Shown in pieces: positions 37,985 to 50,026 of a stretch of DNA of 64,000 bases. A model generated the notes under the pieces. That model did not search any database, was not told the origin of the DNA, and saw only the letters and a program-made list of their open reading frames with translations. The first letter of the stretch is position 1. Every line of letters starts with the position of its first letter. A program made the translations under genes and the position numbers. The stretch is from Globodera rostochiensis (Eukaryota > Nematoda > Chromadorea > Rhabditida > Heteroderidae). Location of the stretch: the NCBI GenBank assembly GCA_018350325.1, contig JAEVLN010000011.1:1918449-1982448 (forward strand), in the 5' to 3' direction.

Positions 37985-40641
37985 TCAAAAGAAATGAAAA
38001 TTTCGCTTTTTTTCAGTGTATTGCAAAATTTGGGAGAAGCCTAAAAAGTAATTTCGATTGGCACTGCCTGCCCATAACAAATTAGCAGTCTCGAGCTTTA
38101 ATTTATTGGCCATCGTCACCTTGTTCACCCCACGCGGTGCCCCAACTGTTGCGTCCAATCCAGTACGGCACGCCCGACGCCACATCTTTGCCCCACCCGA
38201 CCACCTTTGAATTTTTATAAATTTGGCAAAAAAAAAAAGAAAAAAATTCAAATTAAAAATTTCGAATAAAAGGCCACTTACACTGATTACATGATTGATC
38301 TCCTTAAAAAATGTTTAAAATTAATATTTTTTATTCAATAAATGCCTCGTTCGTTTTCTCTTTGTAAATGCCGCCCGAATAATTGTCAAACTTCGGCGTC
38401 GATGCCACCCCGCAAGCGATGGGCCCGTGATGGTAAATTTCGGCCCTCAAATTGAATTTTATGTATAATTATTTCATCTTTTAATAAATGAGCTGAAATT
38501 AAAAATTTTCTGAATTTTTTTTACTTCATTTTTTGGATTCCATTCACTGCACCAAAGTCGCCCACTTTATACAAAGTGTAGTTTTGGACCGTGAAACATT
38601 TGTCGGGCCAACATGAACCACAACGGTTGTACGGGTCGCATTCTGTGGCAGTGGGAAATGATGGATATTGTACATAATGGATTTTTAAAACATTTTTTTA
38701 AATATTTCTGTCATTAAATGTTTTAAATTTTTCTTTATTCAAAAAGTTTTGTTTTTTTCCTTTTTTTTTTGTTGTTACAGGCAAGTTCCGACCTAACCCA
38801 AAAATAGAACGAAATTAGGATTTAAGTATTTATCATTAAAAAAACATTTAAAACTAATACAAATTCAATTCAATGTTTTAATTTTAATAAAAATAAATAA
38901 AAATATATATTTTATTTATGCTCACTTCCATCCCGTGCCTGGTAGTTGTTGCACGTCTCGTGCGGAATGCCATTTTTGTGCGCGTATTCGAACACTTTGT
39001 CCGACGTGCCGCCCTCGCAGGAGCCGGCCCCGCTGCAGTCGATCACTTCTTGAACGGACAAATAGGCGGACGGCCAGGCATTCTTGCGCTTAATGTTAAT
39101 CCGATCGGCCAACGACGAAGTGGCGCCCATCGCCCAACACGAGCCGCAATCTTGGCAAGACAACAATTATTATATTTATTGATCAGAACTTTGCAAGCCC
39201 TCCAATTTACTGATCGAAACCAGCAAAACAATTGTTTAATTACTAATCGGAACTTGTGTTGATCGGATCTACTCAGAATAGAGTAGGACAGGGGCCTATT
39301 TCAATTGTGTCATATCTCCGATATGATCCTATGATACGATATCATATCGTATGCAAAATTTCTGTTTCAATTGAATCGTATGAAAAATCATGTGCCGCCC
39401 ATGATATGTCATATCGGGGTGTCATATGTGCGGTTCAATTAGATCGGGTATGATATCAGAGATATGTGTATGATATCAAATGGTAATCATCCGCGGCACA
39501 TGACTTTCCATATGACATATCGTTCGCGCGTTTCAATTAAAAGCGTGTCATAAATAGGATATGGCACGTCCCCTTACAAAAATAATACGCGGCTGTATCC
39601 GCTCCAAAGCGGTGATTTTTTAGAAATTATTGAAATTTTTTTTTTCAAAATGTTAAAAACACGATTCTAGGGGTTTTCGGAGTCGTAGAATCCGAATCTG
39701 ACTTCTATTTCGACCAATTTCGAACCCCGAACCCGAATTCGAACAATTTTTCAAAAAATAAAAAGTTTTTATAAGGGCTTTCTGGGCCATAGAATCCGAA
39801 TAATTTCAACCAATTCCGAACTCCGAACCTGAATTCGAACAATTTTTCGAAAAAATTTTTTTTTGCTTTTTTTATTTATACCACCAAACTGTTTATAAAA
39901 AAAGCTAAAAATTTGAAAAATTTCTAAAATTGTTCGAATTTGGGTCAGGGGGTCGAAGATTGGTCGAAATGAAAGTCAGATTTGAATTCTACGAGCCAAA
40001 TTCTACTTTTGATCACATTTTCGGATTTGGAAAGGGGTATTAGTTTCGTAAAAGGGCTATTGGTTACGGTAATGAGAGAAATCATATGTAGAATGTGATA
40101 TCTATCGGTAAAAATTTATTGAAACAGCACATATGACATATGATTTCTGCGTATGATGCCGTGTCACACGCAGCCGTCGTATGTAACCTCTGCCTATGAT
40201 ATCATATCCCAGTCAATACGACGGAATTGTAACACAGATATGACATATCATAGGAACATATCGGAGATATGATCCAATTGAAATAGGCCCCAGGACTGGT
40301 TTTGGGACTGAATTTGGCCCCGGTTTTATCAAAATTCCTTCAAACCTCATTAATGGTCCCGTAAAGCTTTATCTTTGTTTATTTTTGTCTATTAGTACCG
40401 TTTTTGACGGTACCTTTTTTAGTCCTGGTGCCGATCTTTCCCAAAATCCCGGCGCCGTCCCAGCCCCCAAATTGAGAACCAAAATTTGTTGATATTTTGC
40501 CGAAAAAATTGCTCACATTGTGGAATGTGCTGGTTACGATCAATAGAGGCGTAGTTGACCCCGTTGACATTGCGCCAATCCAACACCTCGGGCAACTCGT
40601 CGTACAAATAGTCATCGAACTCGTATAGACGCATCGAAGTT
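37985..40641 (-). CDS. cpz: cathepsin Z (cathepsin X)-like cysteine protease, 7 exons, 5' end not found
   Basis: Minus exons 40641-40517, 39150-38926, 38642-38525, 38445-38346, 38302-38282, 38204-38120, 38040-37985, all in phase, about 244 residues of mature enzyme. Papain-family C1A with the cathepsin Z signatures [20 protein letters not shown], the catalytic Cys in [28 protein letters not shown], the catalytic His in INHVISVVGWG, and the catalytic Asn in GRNSWG. A 21-nt exon (38302-38282) encodes just EINHVIS and carries the catalytic His. Intron 4 has a GC donor (AACGAG|gcattt). Intron 1 (1.37 kb) contains a 1-kb inverted-repeat element. No signal peptide or propeptide exon was found before 40641, so the start lies in an unrecognised upstream exon or is lost. 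In nematodes CPZ acts in moulting and development (family knowledge). Confidence 0.85.
39291..40291. mobile_element. 1-kb inverted-repeat element inside the cathepsin intron
   Basis: The ends match as inverted repeats: GGGGCCTATTTCAATTG followed by TCATATCTCCGATATG at both termini. The flanks read AGGAC on each side (39285-39289 and 40292-40296, the left separated by one A). The interior has many ATATGACATAT/ATGATATCAT palindromic words and a central segment (39655-40010) related to the element at 46.8-48.0 kb (GTCGTAGAATCCGAATCTGA). No transposase seen. Superfamily uncertain. Confidence 0.75.
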
Positions 40642-41214
40642 CTAAAAGAGATGATATTCAAATCAGTATAATAATAATAATTGATCATTCAAATTAAATA
40701 AATGCAAAGTCTAGGATCGCAATTGTCGATTAGTCTTTTTCTGGCAAAATATTCAAGCAAATTTGCCGGATTTTCTTAGACTCTCTTTCTAAGCCCACCA
40801 TTCTTGCCAACTTTTTTTTTTTGATGTTAAACATTTCCGACATTACAGAACTAGCCATCCTTCACAAAACAGCAAGCATATCGTCATTTTCCGCAATATT
40901 TCTATTTTGAGTGATCACCAGAAGCAGCAACAGCAGCAACCTGTCGGACGGGGACCAACCGTCCCGCCCTTTGATTGGTTGGGGAGGGGGGGGGGGGGGG
41001 GGGGGGGTACTTGTCGGGGGCAGAATGGAAATTTGGACATTTGAAAGGGGCGCGGAAAGCGACAATTTCCAGGAAAAACCCTCGAGGGGGGGGGGGGGGG
41101 GGTGTCCGAAGTGTTGCAAAGAAAAGCTCTGCTGATTTTTGTCCATTTCCATTTACATAATCGGAAACACTTCCCCCGGAAAAGAGCACATTTTGCAATT
41201 GAAAGCACACCAAA
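40642..41214. other. divergent intergenic region with poly-G tracts
   Basis: The region between the cathepsin and Cys-rich genes. Two G runs (40981-41006 and 41087-41102) dominate. I looked here for the missing cathepsin signal-peptide exon and could not identify one. Confidence 0.45.
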
Positions 41215-44200
41215 ATGGTAAAGCCATCGCTGTTTTTCGCTTTTTTGCCAATTTTTTCGATTCATCAATCGCTGCTCGGCGATGCCAATGCCACTCGTTC
41301 AAATTTGGTTAGTGCAGTAATATAAAATGTTTATAATTTCCATTTTTTTAAATTGCGCTAAAAATTAGCCAACTATCAGAACATTTTTGAATAGTCCAAG
41401 CCGACAGATCAGATCATTTGGAAGCGATTGATTGATTAGAGAGAGAATCCAAAATAGCTCATTAATTCTTTAGTAGAAATTGGAACGCTTTTCAATCCAA
41501 CTGGCTGATCCCCAGTATTTCAGTAGCTCAAACAGAAAGCAAAAAATCGTTGGACCCAACATAACTTTTGATCATTATTTTTAGACCAATCCGTCAGTGC
41601 CAAGTTCGACTCGTTCCAAACGTGACTTTCAACCGTCCAGCAACTCTGTTCAGCCCTGCGGCTGTTTGTCCAAATACACGCCGATCAACTGTCGCTGTAC
41701 CACCGCTTCCGGCAACAATGACGAATTGTTGTGCCGTTGTGACCGCGCAATGGTCCCAACAAACAGGTTAGGCATTTTTTGTCCCTTTTCCACCAGCAGA
41801 AGCCATTTTGTCCACTTTTCAATTATTGCTTTTGGCACCATGCCGTTTTCGTTTAGTTTTGGTGCAAATATTTTTTTAAAAGGGAGGACGGCAGCAGAGG
41901 GGGCGCATTATCTGCGGCACAATGTGGTGGAAATTGTCAAATGCCCGCGGGGGAATCGAATCGACAGCAGCAGCAGGCGGGAGCTCAACACGGATTTGGC
42001 ACTTATAGCTATGGTGGACCGGCGCCGATTCATTCCGCGTGCCATCCGGTAGGTGGAAGGACCTCTAATAGTTTCTGATATTTGGCATTTTTTTAATTGA
42101 AAAATTTAAAATTATCGAAGGAAAAAAATGCAAATTTCCTAATTTCCGAGACTAATTGAGATGTTTAAATTGGCAGTCTTTAAATATTGGTTAAGACGAA
42201 TTTCAGGACTATTATGCTTTTTACAGATCTGCCACAAATCGTGCACAAGCTCGTGCGTTGCAAGTCGAACAACTGACCAAAACAACTTCAGCGGCTTTCC
42301 CCAACCCGCGCCTCCGTTGAACGAGTTGCAGCACCCTCAGCAACACAACCAACCGTCGACAATGGTGGAAAATAATCAAGCATCAAACAACAACAACAAT
42401 TGCTTCCCGTCACAATGCAGGGCAAATTGCCTGCGGGCATGTGCCCGAATTTTTGAAGGGCAACAACAGCAACAAAACCGGGAGTCCTTTGGTGCCGCTA
42501 TTTTTGGCATTTTAAAAAACGCAAAATTTTTTTAAGTCCCGACCAACGGCATTGACAACAACGATGTTGACCCTCATTACCAAGTGGAAACGGGGCAAAA
42601 CAAACAGAGTCCGGACTATGCGGCGTCGGGCAGAAACGGCGGTGCCAACAATGGATGCCAATGCTCACCGGCAGCCGTGTGCGAGTGCCAAGAGTGAGGA
42701 GTTTTTTGAGCATCAAATTTGAAAAAAAAATATTGTTAATTGTCAAGAACCTGCTACCCAGTTTGCATCGACACATGCGAGTCCAACTGTCTTCAGCAAC
42801 AGTCGCAGCAAACGCCGGCAAACCAGCGAGCGCGATGCGCGCAGTTTTGTCACTTGGAATGCCAACATGACTGTGCCGTCGAACAACAACAGCGAATCCC
42901 AACACGAAAAGCCGTCGAAGCTATGGAAACTGTCAACAATAACAACAACAACTGGCAATCGAATAATAGAATGAACACCGGCACACAAATTGGTCTGCTT
43001 AAATGTTTTTATAACGGCTTTTTTATTCAATTTGCTAAAATTTTAGGCAATCCTATTGTGGTTTGTGCCCAAAAATGTCCTAGATCATGTGAGCAAGCTT
43101 GTCAAAATGCACAAAATGGTGAACCGAACAACAACTGCGTGCCCGCATGCATTGGCCTGTGCGCGCAGGTCGCCCAAACAATAATTTAAATTAAAATGAA
43201 TTTCTTAAGTCTTGTGCACGTGGCATCCAATTTGATGCCGCCGGCTTAACCCAACAAATGGCAGTGCCAATGCCAACAATGGCATTGGACCTTGTCGGTC
43301 CTGCACAACAATTGCAGAACAGAAGCAACAACAACGGCGGCGAGTTTGAGCAGCACCATCAGCAGATGAACGATTGGGAAATTGGTGACAGTGCACAAAT
43401 GCTGCCAAATTTTGGCCAAAACGACGGGCCAAACATGGCGGCGATTGGCAACAACGACACGCCACCCTCAACAACAACAGCAGCAACAATAATACGCCAG
43501 GCGATGGAAGACATTCGTCAAGAGCAAGCAGTACCTCCAACAACAGAAATGAAACCATGCGCACCGTTGTGCCAACCCGAGTGTCGTCCGGAGTGCAATA
43601 AACGCTACATGGAAGGTTAGACGTTTTTTCGAAAATATATTTTACCAATTCCAAAATTTTTGCATTTATTATAAATTGTATATTTGATTCATTTTCAAAT
43701 TTTAATTTTTCAATTTCTAATCCGAATAATAAAAGTGAAATTGATGAATGTTTAAAGAACGGCCTGGCATGGAAAGAAGCCAACAACAGCAGCAGCAATA
43801 TGGACAAATGGTAATGAGCAACAATGGCATTATCAGCAGAGGAGAAAATGGTGGAAAAAGCGGCAGCGCCGCTAGCGGGATCGGCGGGGAGTTGATGCGG
43901 CTGGATCAGCAGAATCAAAACGATCAACAACCGCCGCCGCCAAAGCAACAACGGTCCGCACCGCAATCATCATTCTTCCCACCGCACATCATTCTGGACG
44001 AGGGACTACTCACTGCAGCAGCTGTGGCACCACCAGCAAACGACGACGAGTCAAATGTCACGACAAACGGTCCACCAACAACAAATAATGACGACAACAA
44101 GCAACAGACGGACAAAATGTCTTGGTTAAGACCGCAGAATGAAACCGGCGGTTGGGACAGGTAACAAGCCCATGGATTTATAAAAATAAAAACTGAGGCT

Positions 44201-44611
44201 GGTGGAATATTCAGGAATGGCGCCATGTCGCCGTATCAACAGAAGCTGACCAAACTTGGTGGGGCACGTGAAAAGCAACAGCAAATCATCAAAGATCATC
44301 AGCAGGAGCAGCAACGGCAAAAAGTGCCAAATATAAAAGAAGGAGGAAAGCAGAGAGCGGTGCACCACCGCCACCATAATCGCTTGACTAAAGACGGCAA
44401 AATTGGACGACCAGCTTCGGATTTCTTCCGACGCCGACGCATTTTGTTCAGTGGTGGGGAGCCAAAAGTGCCAAAGATGGCAAAAAAAGTGCCGAAAAAT
44501 CGGCAAGAGGTAAAAATTGAGCCATTGAAAGCGGAGAAGAAAAAGGAGAAAAGTGGCGACATCGGCACGAAACAACAGAAAGCCAACGACAAAAAAATTG
44601 CATTGAAATAA
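41215..44611 (+). CDS. secreted Cys-rich and Gln/Asn-rich protein (PQN/ABU-like), 10 exons
   Basis: Exons 41215-41307, 41585-41766, 41883-42048, 42227-42491, 42537-42693, 42748-42992, 43047-43168, 43210-43615, 43758-44160, 44215-44611; every phase matches, 811 residues. A signal peptide (MVKPSLFFAFLPIFSIHQSLLG, residues 1-22) is followed by alternating Gln/Asn-rich stretches and Cys modules of C-x3-C-x3-C type: CHKSCTSSC, CFPSQCRANCLRAC, CYPVCIDTCESNC, CAQFCHLECQHDC, CAQKCPRSCEQAC, CAPLCQPECRPEC. The C-terminal 130 residues are Lys-rich and Cys-free. The pattern resembles C. elegans ABU/PQN proteins, low-complexity Cys proteins of pharyngeal and other cuticle; the resemblance is in composition and spacing, so the assignment is tentative. 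Likely extracellular and disulphide cross-linked. Confidence 0.75.
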
Positions 44612-45139
44612 TTTGTGAACGTGTCTTGGTGTGCGTGCCCATTTTTATTGTTTTGTGTGCCCAATTTGGAATGAAGCACTGTTCCAACATTTTTTGTTCC
44701 ATGCCAAAATTCTAAAAAAAATGGGCACGATTTCCTTGACAGATGCATACCGGCAGGCAAAACTAGATTTTTTTACAAATAATTGTGAATAAATATGAAA
44801 ATTTTTGCAATAAAATCAATTTTTTTTTGCCAGGAATACTCAACAAACAAATAAAAAAGAGCTGCTAGTCAAGTTTTGACGAAATGCCTTAGCAAAAATA
44901 TTTCTTGGTAGAAAGATTCCCCTACGGCACCCCGATCAATTTTGTTGTTTGAAATCATTTGTGCCGTTTATGAATAAAATTTCTCGAGTTTTGAATTTGT
45001 ACACCGGTTTTTTGCGTTTGTGGCCAAACGCCCTGCTCCCGACCGACCGACACTTTCGAGCAGTACCAGTCGCTGTTATATAATTTGACTTTTTGGCTCG
45101 CTGGTTTGGCCTAGCGGCCGATAAAAAATCTCAGAAAAG
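44612..45139. other. intergenic
   Basis: 3' flank between the convergent Cys-rich gene and the small secreted gene at 45140-45385. AT-rich with AATAAA-like words near 44790-44812. No exon supported. Confidence 0.45.
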
Positions 45140-45385
45140 TTAAGTAAGTCCATTCTTTGACGCCCACCTTTTTTGCACGCGTTCCGATGCTGGCGGTTGG
45201 CGATAGCATCTGTTTTTGTTGTAAATGTTTTTCGACGTTTGCTGAACTGCTTGGGAATGATGGAAGTGCCGGTGTTGGCTGTTGGTTTTGTTCAAAATGT
45301 AGCCGAACGACTGATGCGTAAGCCGGGCCGAAATTGTGGCAACGGTGAAGAACAGCAGAAATAAGAGCAGCAAGGAATTGCACAT
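45140..45385 (-). CDS. small secreted peptide precursor, single exon
   Basis: 81 residues, minus strand. Signal peptide MCNSLLLLFLLFFTVATISA (1-20). The mature part is short, polar, His/Asn/Gln-rich (SFGYILNKTNSQHRHFHHSQ) with one Cys (NRCYRQPP) and a C-terminal KR followed by WASKNGLT. The dibasic site near the end would be compatible with a neuropeptide-like precursor releasing a short C-terminal peptide, but there is no amidation Gly or repeated peptide, so I call it only a small secreted protein. An overlapping frame starting two bases later has no features. Confidence 0.45.
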   Translation of the reverse strand: MCNSLLLLFLLFFTVATISARLTHQSFGYILNKTNSQHRHFHHSQAVQQTSKNIYNKNRCYRQPPASERVQKRWASKNGLT

Positions 45386-46790
45386 TTTACTGAACTTTGG
45401 CTGAACATAAAAAGGTCAGTTGTTATGTATCGGATGCTTTCATTGCTATGATCTGATCAAATATGGCGGAACGTCTCATATCACACTTTTTATTTAATAG
45501 CTTATGGCCAATGATTTAAATTCCGAACTAAAAAATAATTAAGGTCTAAAAAATCTGGCACGGCAAATGAATGAATGAACAGGATTCATGATAAAGATTA
45601 ATCGCAAAATGTATTTTATAGTAGTTATGATTGGATAAATATTTCGTACATTATAAATTTATTTTAATGCAATTTCCTTTAAATTAAATGATTTCCCGAA
45701 ATGTTCATCCGAGGAGGACACTTTTTGTTATCCAATCTTTCTGATAAGGCGTCCCCTTCGCCGACCATCCCAGGCCGATAGTGAATAAAGATAAAACACC
45801 ATAATTTAGGGCCCAGACTTCGACAAAAACATGTCTATAGCTTTTCTAATTGTGCTGTAGAATTTGATAGTGAAGTTAAGCACATATAAAAATGGTTTTG
45901 TATTGAAGAAAATGTTTTTTTACACATTTTCAAAAATATCTCCATAGGTAAAAGCAAATCGAAGACACAAAATATTCATTCCATTGGAGGAAAAAAGAAC
46001 ATTTTTTAATGTTTGACTTGCAGCAAATGTAAGAGGTGAAAGTGAAATGTAACGACTCTTTTCTTTTCATTTTTTTCATTGATCGATGGGAAATTTAGCG
46101 GGGGGGGGGGCGAAGGTCAAATGGTCGTGGACAGCCGCGACACATCACCTGCTGACGGGCCGATGATAACAAATTCGATATGTAAGGGAACGGACTCGCG
46201 AAATTACGAAATTCCGCTAAAATAAGAATTTGATGAAAATAAGGGACAAAATCACAAAAAAGTCGGCAAAAATATCAAAGAATTATGCTTAAATATAATT
46301 ATAGAAACAAAGATGATCAGGCGTAATTGGAGTTAAAACAAATTGCACTAATTGTTACAATTCAATTTAAAAAACGTTTTCTGAATTCAAATTCTTTCGG
46401 CCTTTGGATTGAATTCCGGGCGGGACCTTTGCATTGTCATAAACATTGCGGTGAAAAACTATGCGTCACGCGATTCATTTGTCTTGTTGTCATCGCATTT
46501 TTTTAAACCTTTTTTAGGATTTTGCTAACATTAAAGCAAAAAAAAGGAGGAAAAAATGTAAATATAAATAAAATAATAGTTGGAGACAATCAAAGGAAGA
46601 TCAATACTTGGGGATCAGGGCTGTGTCGAACGTAAAAAAAAAAGTCGAAATCGAAAGGAAAAAAACGTCGAAAATCGAAAAAAATCGAAAATTTTTTATG
46701 TGATTAGAAAAAATTTTTTTAAAAATAATTTATTTAATAAATATTTTTGAAATATTCACTTACCGGTATTCATTTTTAAAATTTTGAAGG
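45386..46790. other. gene-free, AT-rich
   Basis: No exon found on either strand. 46100-46112 is a G run. 46617-46700 begins CAGGGCTGTGTCGAACG and has repeated TCGAAA words, resembling a hAT-type end (CAGGGCTG), but no matching right end was found. Confidence 0.4.
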
Positions 46791-47994
46791 ATGCATTTTT
46801 TGGTTCTTCTTTGTTATGTGTCAACAAAAAAAAAATGTTTTTTAAATTAATAAAAAGCTGTTTATAGGGGTTTTTGGGGTCGTAGAATCCGAATCTGACC
46901 TTCTTTTCGACCAATTCCGAAACCGAACCCGAGTTCGAACAAATTTATAAAAAATTTTTTTCGCATTTTTAAATTAAATCTGCGTTTAATTTTGACGCCA
47001 TTCGATCCGTTCGTTCTCAGCAGGACTTGAGGCAATGCACGAATATTTGCTTGTTCGGCATGTTGATGTATTTGATGAGATTTTGCAAAACATCGTTCAA
47101 TTTATGCCACCAAACTGATATTCTATTCTGCACTATTCAAAAATTAAACGCAGATTTAATTTAAAAATGCGAAAAAAAATTTGGCTCTACTTCAGTTTAT
47201 GCGTCCAATCGAAGTTTATGCGTCCAATCAAAGTTTATGCGTCCAATCAAAGTTTATGCGTCCAATCAAAATTTTATGCGTCCAATCAAAGTTTATGCGT
47301 CCAATCAGAATTTGAAAATAAAAATTGAGAAATTTAAATCCGTTTTTGAACCGGTTTAAACTTTTTAAAATTAAGGAAAAAATTGTAAAATGGATACACT
47401 TCAGTACCAAAAATAAAAATAAACGCCCCTTTCTCCGCAGACAACTGTAAACAGAAGACAACTGTGCACAGGACCCCGGCTTTTCGCACACCCACCTTTT
47501 GACTCCCCATGCGCCCAACTAGGTACCATTCGGTAATGGTACTGTCCATATTTCTTTAATTTTCAAAATTTAAACCGGTTCAAAAACCACCGTTTTAGAT
47601 TCTCAATTTTTAGTTTCTATTGACAAATTCGTAATTTTGAATGCGAACTTAGGTAACTTAGATTTTTTAAATATCTTTATAAAACAAATTTTAAGAGAAT
47701 TCATGTTTTATTTGTGATTGGACGCATAAACTTTTGATTGGACGCATAAAATTTGATTGGACGCATAAACTTTGATTGGACGATATAAACTTTGATTGGA
47801 CGCATAAACTTCGATTGGACGCATAAACTGAAGTAGAGCCAAAAATTTTTATAAATTTGTTCGAACTCGGGTTCGGGTTCGGAATTGGTCGAAAAGAAGG
47901 TCAGATTCGGATTCTACGACTATAAACAGCTTTTTATTAATTTAAAAAACATTTTTTTTTTTGTTGACACATAACAAAGAAGAACCCATTTTTT
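46791..47994. mobile_element. 1.2-kb inverted-repeat element with 19-bp tandem arrays
   Basis: The ends match inverted: GGTTCTTCTTTGTTATGTGT near 46800 and its complement near 47970-47990. The next 150 bases (GTCGTAGAATCCGAATCTGA, ACCCGAGTTCGAACAAATTT) also match inverted. Inside are two oppositely oriented tandem arrays of the unit GCGTCCAATCAAAGTTTAT (47200-47310, and inverted 47717-47828). Nested at about 46966-47170 is a smaller element with 30-bp inverted ends (CGCATTTTTAAATTAAATCT). No coding frame. Confidence 0.75.
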
Positions 47995-48003
47995 GTTTCA
48001 GAG

Positions 48004-48252
48004 CAGAGCTGGACGAAATTTCGTTTCGTTTCGTGTTTTTCGTGACTTTTTGGCCGTTTCGTGTTTCGTTGAATTTTTGCTGTTTCGTTTCGTAAAAAAA
48101 TTTTTTTGCGTTTCGTGTTTCGTTTCGTTTCGTGTTTCGTTTCGTAAAATGAAGTTTAACTTTTTTCGTTTCGTTTTTGTTTCGTAAATTAAAAAAAATA
48201 ATTTTTTCGTTTCGTTTCGTCGGAAAAAAAATTTGAGTTTCGTCCAGCTCTG
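48004..48252. mobile_element. hAT-like MITE, 249 bp
   Basis: Inverted ends CAGAGCTGGACGAAA at both sides, flanked by perfect 8-bp direct repeats TTTCAGAG (47996-48003 and 48253-48260). The body consists of degenerate TTTCGTTTCGTG repeats. CAGAG-type ends plus 8-bp duplication identify hAT. No coding frame. Confidence 0.88.
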
Positions 48253-48260
48253 TTTCAGAG

Positions 48261-50026
48261 GCCTTCATAAGCCCATTTTATGCTTTTAGGGAGGTGTGGG
48301 GCCGGCGGTGCCGATAGGCGCCGTCGAGAAAATTTTGAATTTTTTGACTCAATTTTGTTAAGAAAATGACCCAAAGACTTCAATGAATTAGTCGACTTTA
48401 TACTTTCAGTGGCGGCCCGTCGGTGCCGATAGGCGCCGCCGGGAGAATTGGGGCTTTTTAAGCAATTTCACCAAAATTTTCACAAATTGAGCATTTTTCT
48501 TCGTAATTTCGAGAAAAAATTGGTTTAGATAAGAGTGGAAGATGTCCGGCGGTCTTTTTTTTGCGCATTTTAATTTAAAAATAATTGAAAATCATTAAAA
48601 ATGTTCCTCCGTTAATTGCACCCAAGCGGGTTCGAACCCAAACACATAAAATGAAAAAGATAAACCACAAATTTGTAAGCCATCAATTTAGATGGCCGTT
48701 TTCCTCATTACCGGACATTTTGTCGTTTTCTTCCCTACCCGACATTTAATCGTATTCCCACCACCGGACATTGTACGCCGGACCTATTGTCGTCGTGCCC
48801 TCTTAAAAGTTTAATTTAAAATAGCTGAATATTTCAAATAATTTCTTTTATTTCACATGAATATTTTGGCTATCGGACATTTGGCACATTGGACATTTCG
48901 CATACTAGTGAAAAAACGGACGTTTCGCACACTGGGGGGAAAAAGGACATTTGGCACACTGGACATTTCGCACATCGCTAGCATATTGAATGGTTCAGAT
49001 TCGAATAAAAATACTACCAATCGATTTCCTCGTCGAGCTGAGTAAGAATTCGCAAAAAGTTTGTGCCGGAAACCACTATGAAGAAAGTTATGAGCCACCA
49101 AAAGTTGGTCAAAATAGGTTGACATTGTGTTTTTTGAGTTTGTTTTGATAAAGTAATGAATTTTTGAGTGGAATTTAGCCAAATTATTCACTTTTGCTTA
49201 ATTCCAATTTATTCATCTATCTAAAATACTTTGCAAGCTTTTATTGAATGTAAATTACAATCGATAAACCTTTTGGCGATTAGCTGATCAATGGCGTCGG
49301 GCGAAGAAGTGATTGGCCAAATTCACTGTTTGATTTGCGTCAGGTTCAAAATTGAGTAATGCGAAAATCAATTTTCATTGGGTGTAACTTTTGATGAAAG
49401 AGGCGGAAATAGTGGAAGAATCCCCCCACCCCCACCCCCCGCCCGAAAAGAAATAAAATTTTTCTAGCGAAAAGGAAAAAAAGGAAAATTTTCCCAAGAT
49501 TCCCCCACCCCAAACGAAAAATACCAATTTTCTTAACTTTATCAAAAATTCAAAAATTCCTCCGCTGCCCCCCGCCCCCCCCCCCCCCCCCCCCCCCTCC
49601 CCTCCAGACGCTTAAAATAGGCCCAACAAGACAACAATGGCCGCTGAAGCAAAAAAAAGAAAAACCTTTTTTTGCGGAATTTTTTTTGCTACGGCGCCTA
49701 TTGGCGTCGCCGCAATTTTCCCTTTTTTTGTTTTGCTCTTCGGGCCCCCCCCCCCATAACGTCCGTCCGTCTCTACATTTGTGCAATCAATAAGGGTGAA
49801 ATGTTCGACGGCTGTGTGGAGAAAGAAAATGAAATGACGTTTTTGGGTTCTTATATAAACATTTAAATTGAATATTAAGACAATTAAATTTTCTAAGTAT
49901 ATTTATTTCGTTTTCCCGGTTCATTCCGTATTTGCCAAATTTCTTTTATCAGAACATTTTTTATATTTAAATGCACTATTTGACATTAAAAAAAGAAGCC
50001 TAATTGGGCAAACAACAAAAAACAAA
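48261..50026. other. repeat-rich intergenic stretch
   Basis: Contains three copies of the dispersed GC hairpin (48302-48326, 48417-48443, 49690-49713), a tRNA-like segment (48605-48680, minus, with GGGTTCGAACCC B-box), GGACATTTCGCACA/GGACATTTGGCACA short repeats at 48870-48975, and a C run at 49570-49600. 48690-48780 has GGACATTTTGTCG words. No exon supported. Confidence 0.5.

Noticed and set aside
47200..47310. CRISPR array (19-bp repeats)
   Set aside because: Units are contiguous without spacers and lie in inverted pairs inside a eukaryotic transposable element.
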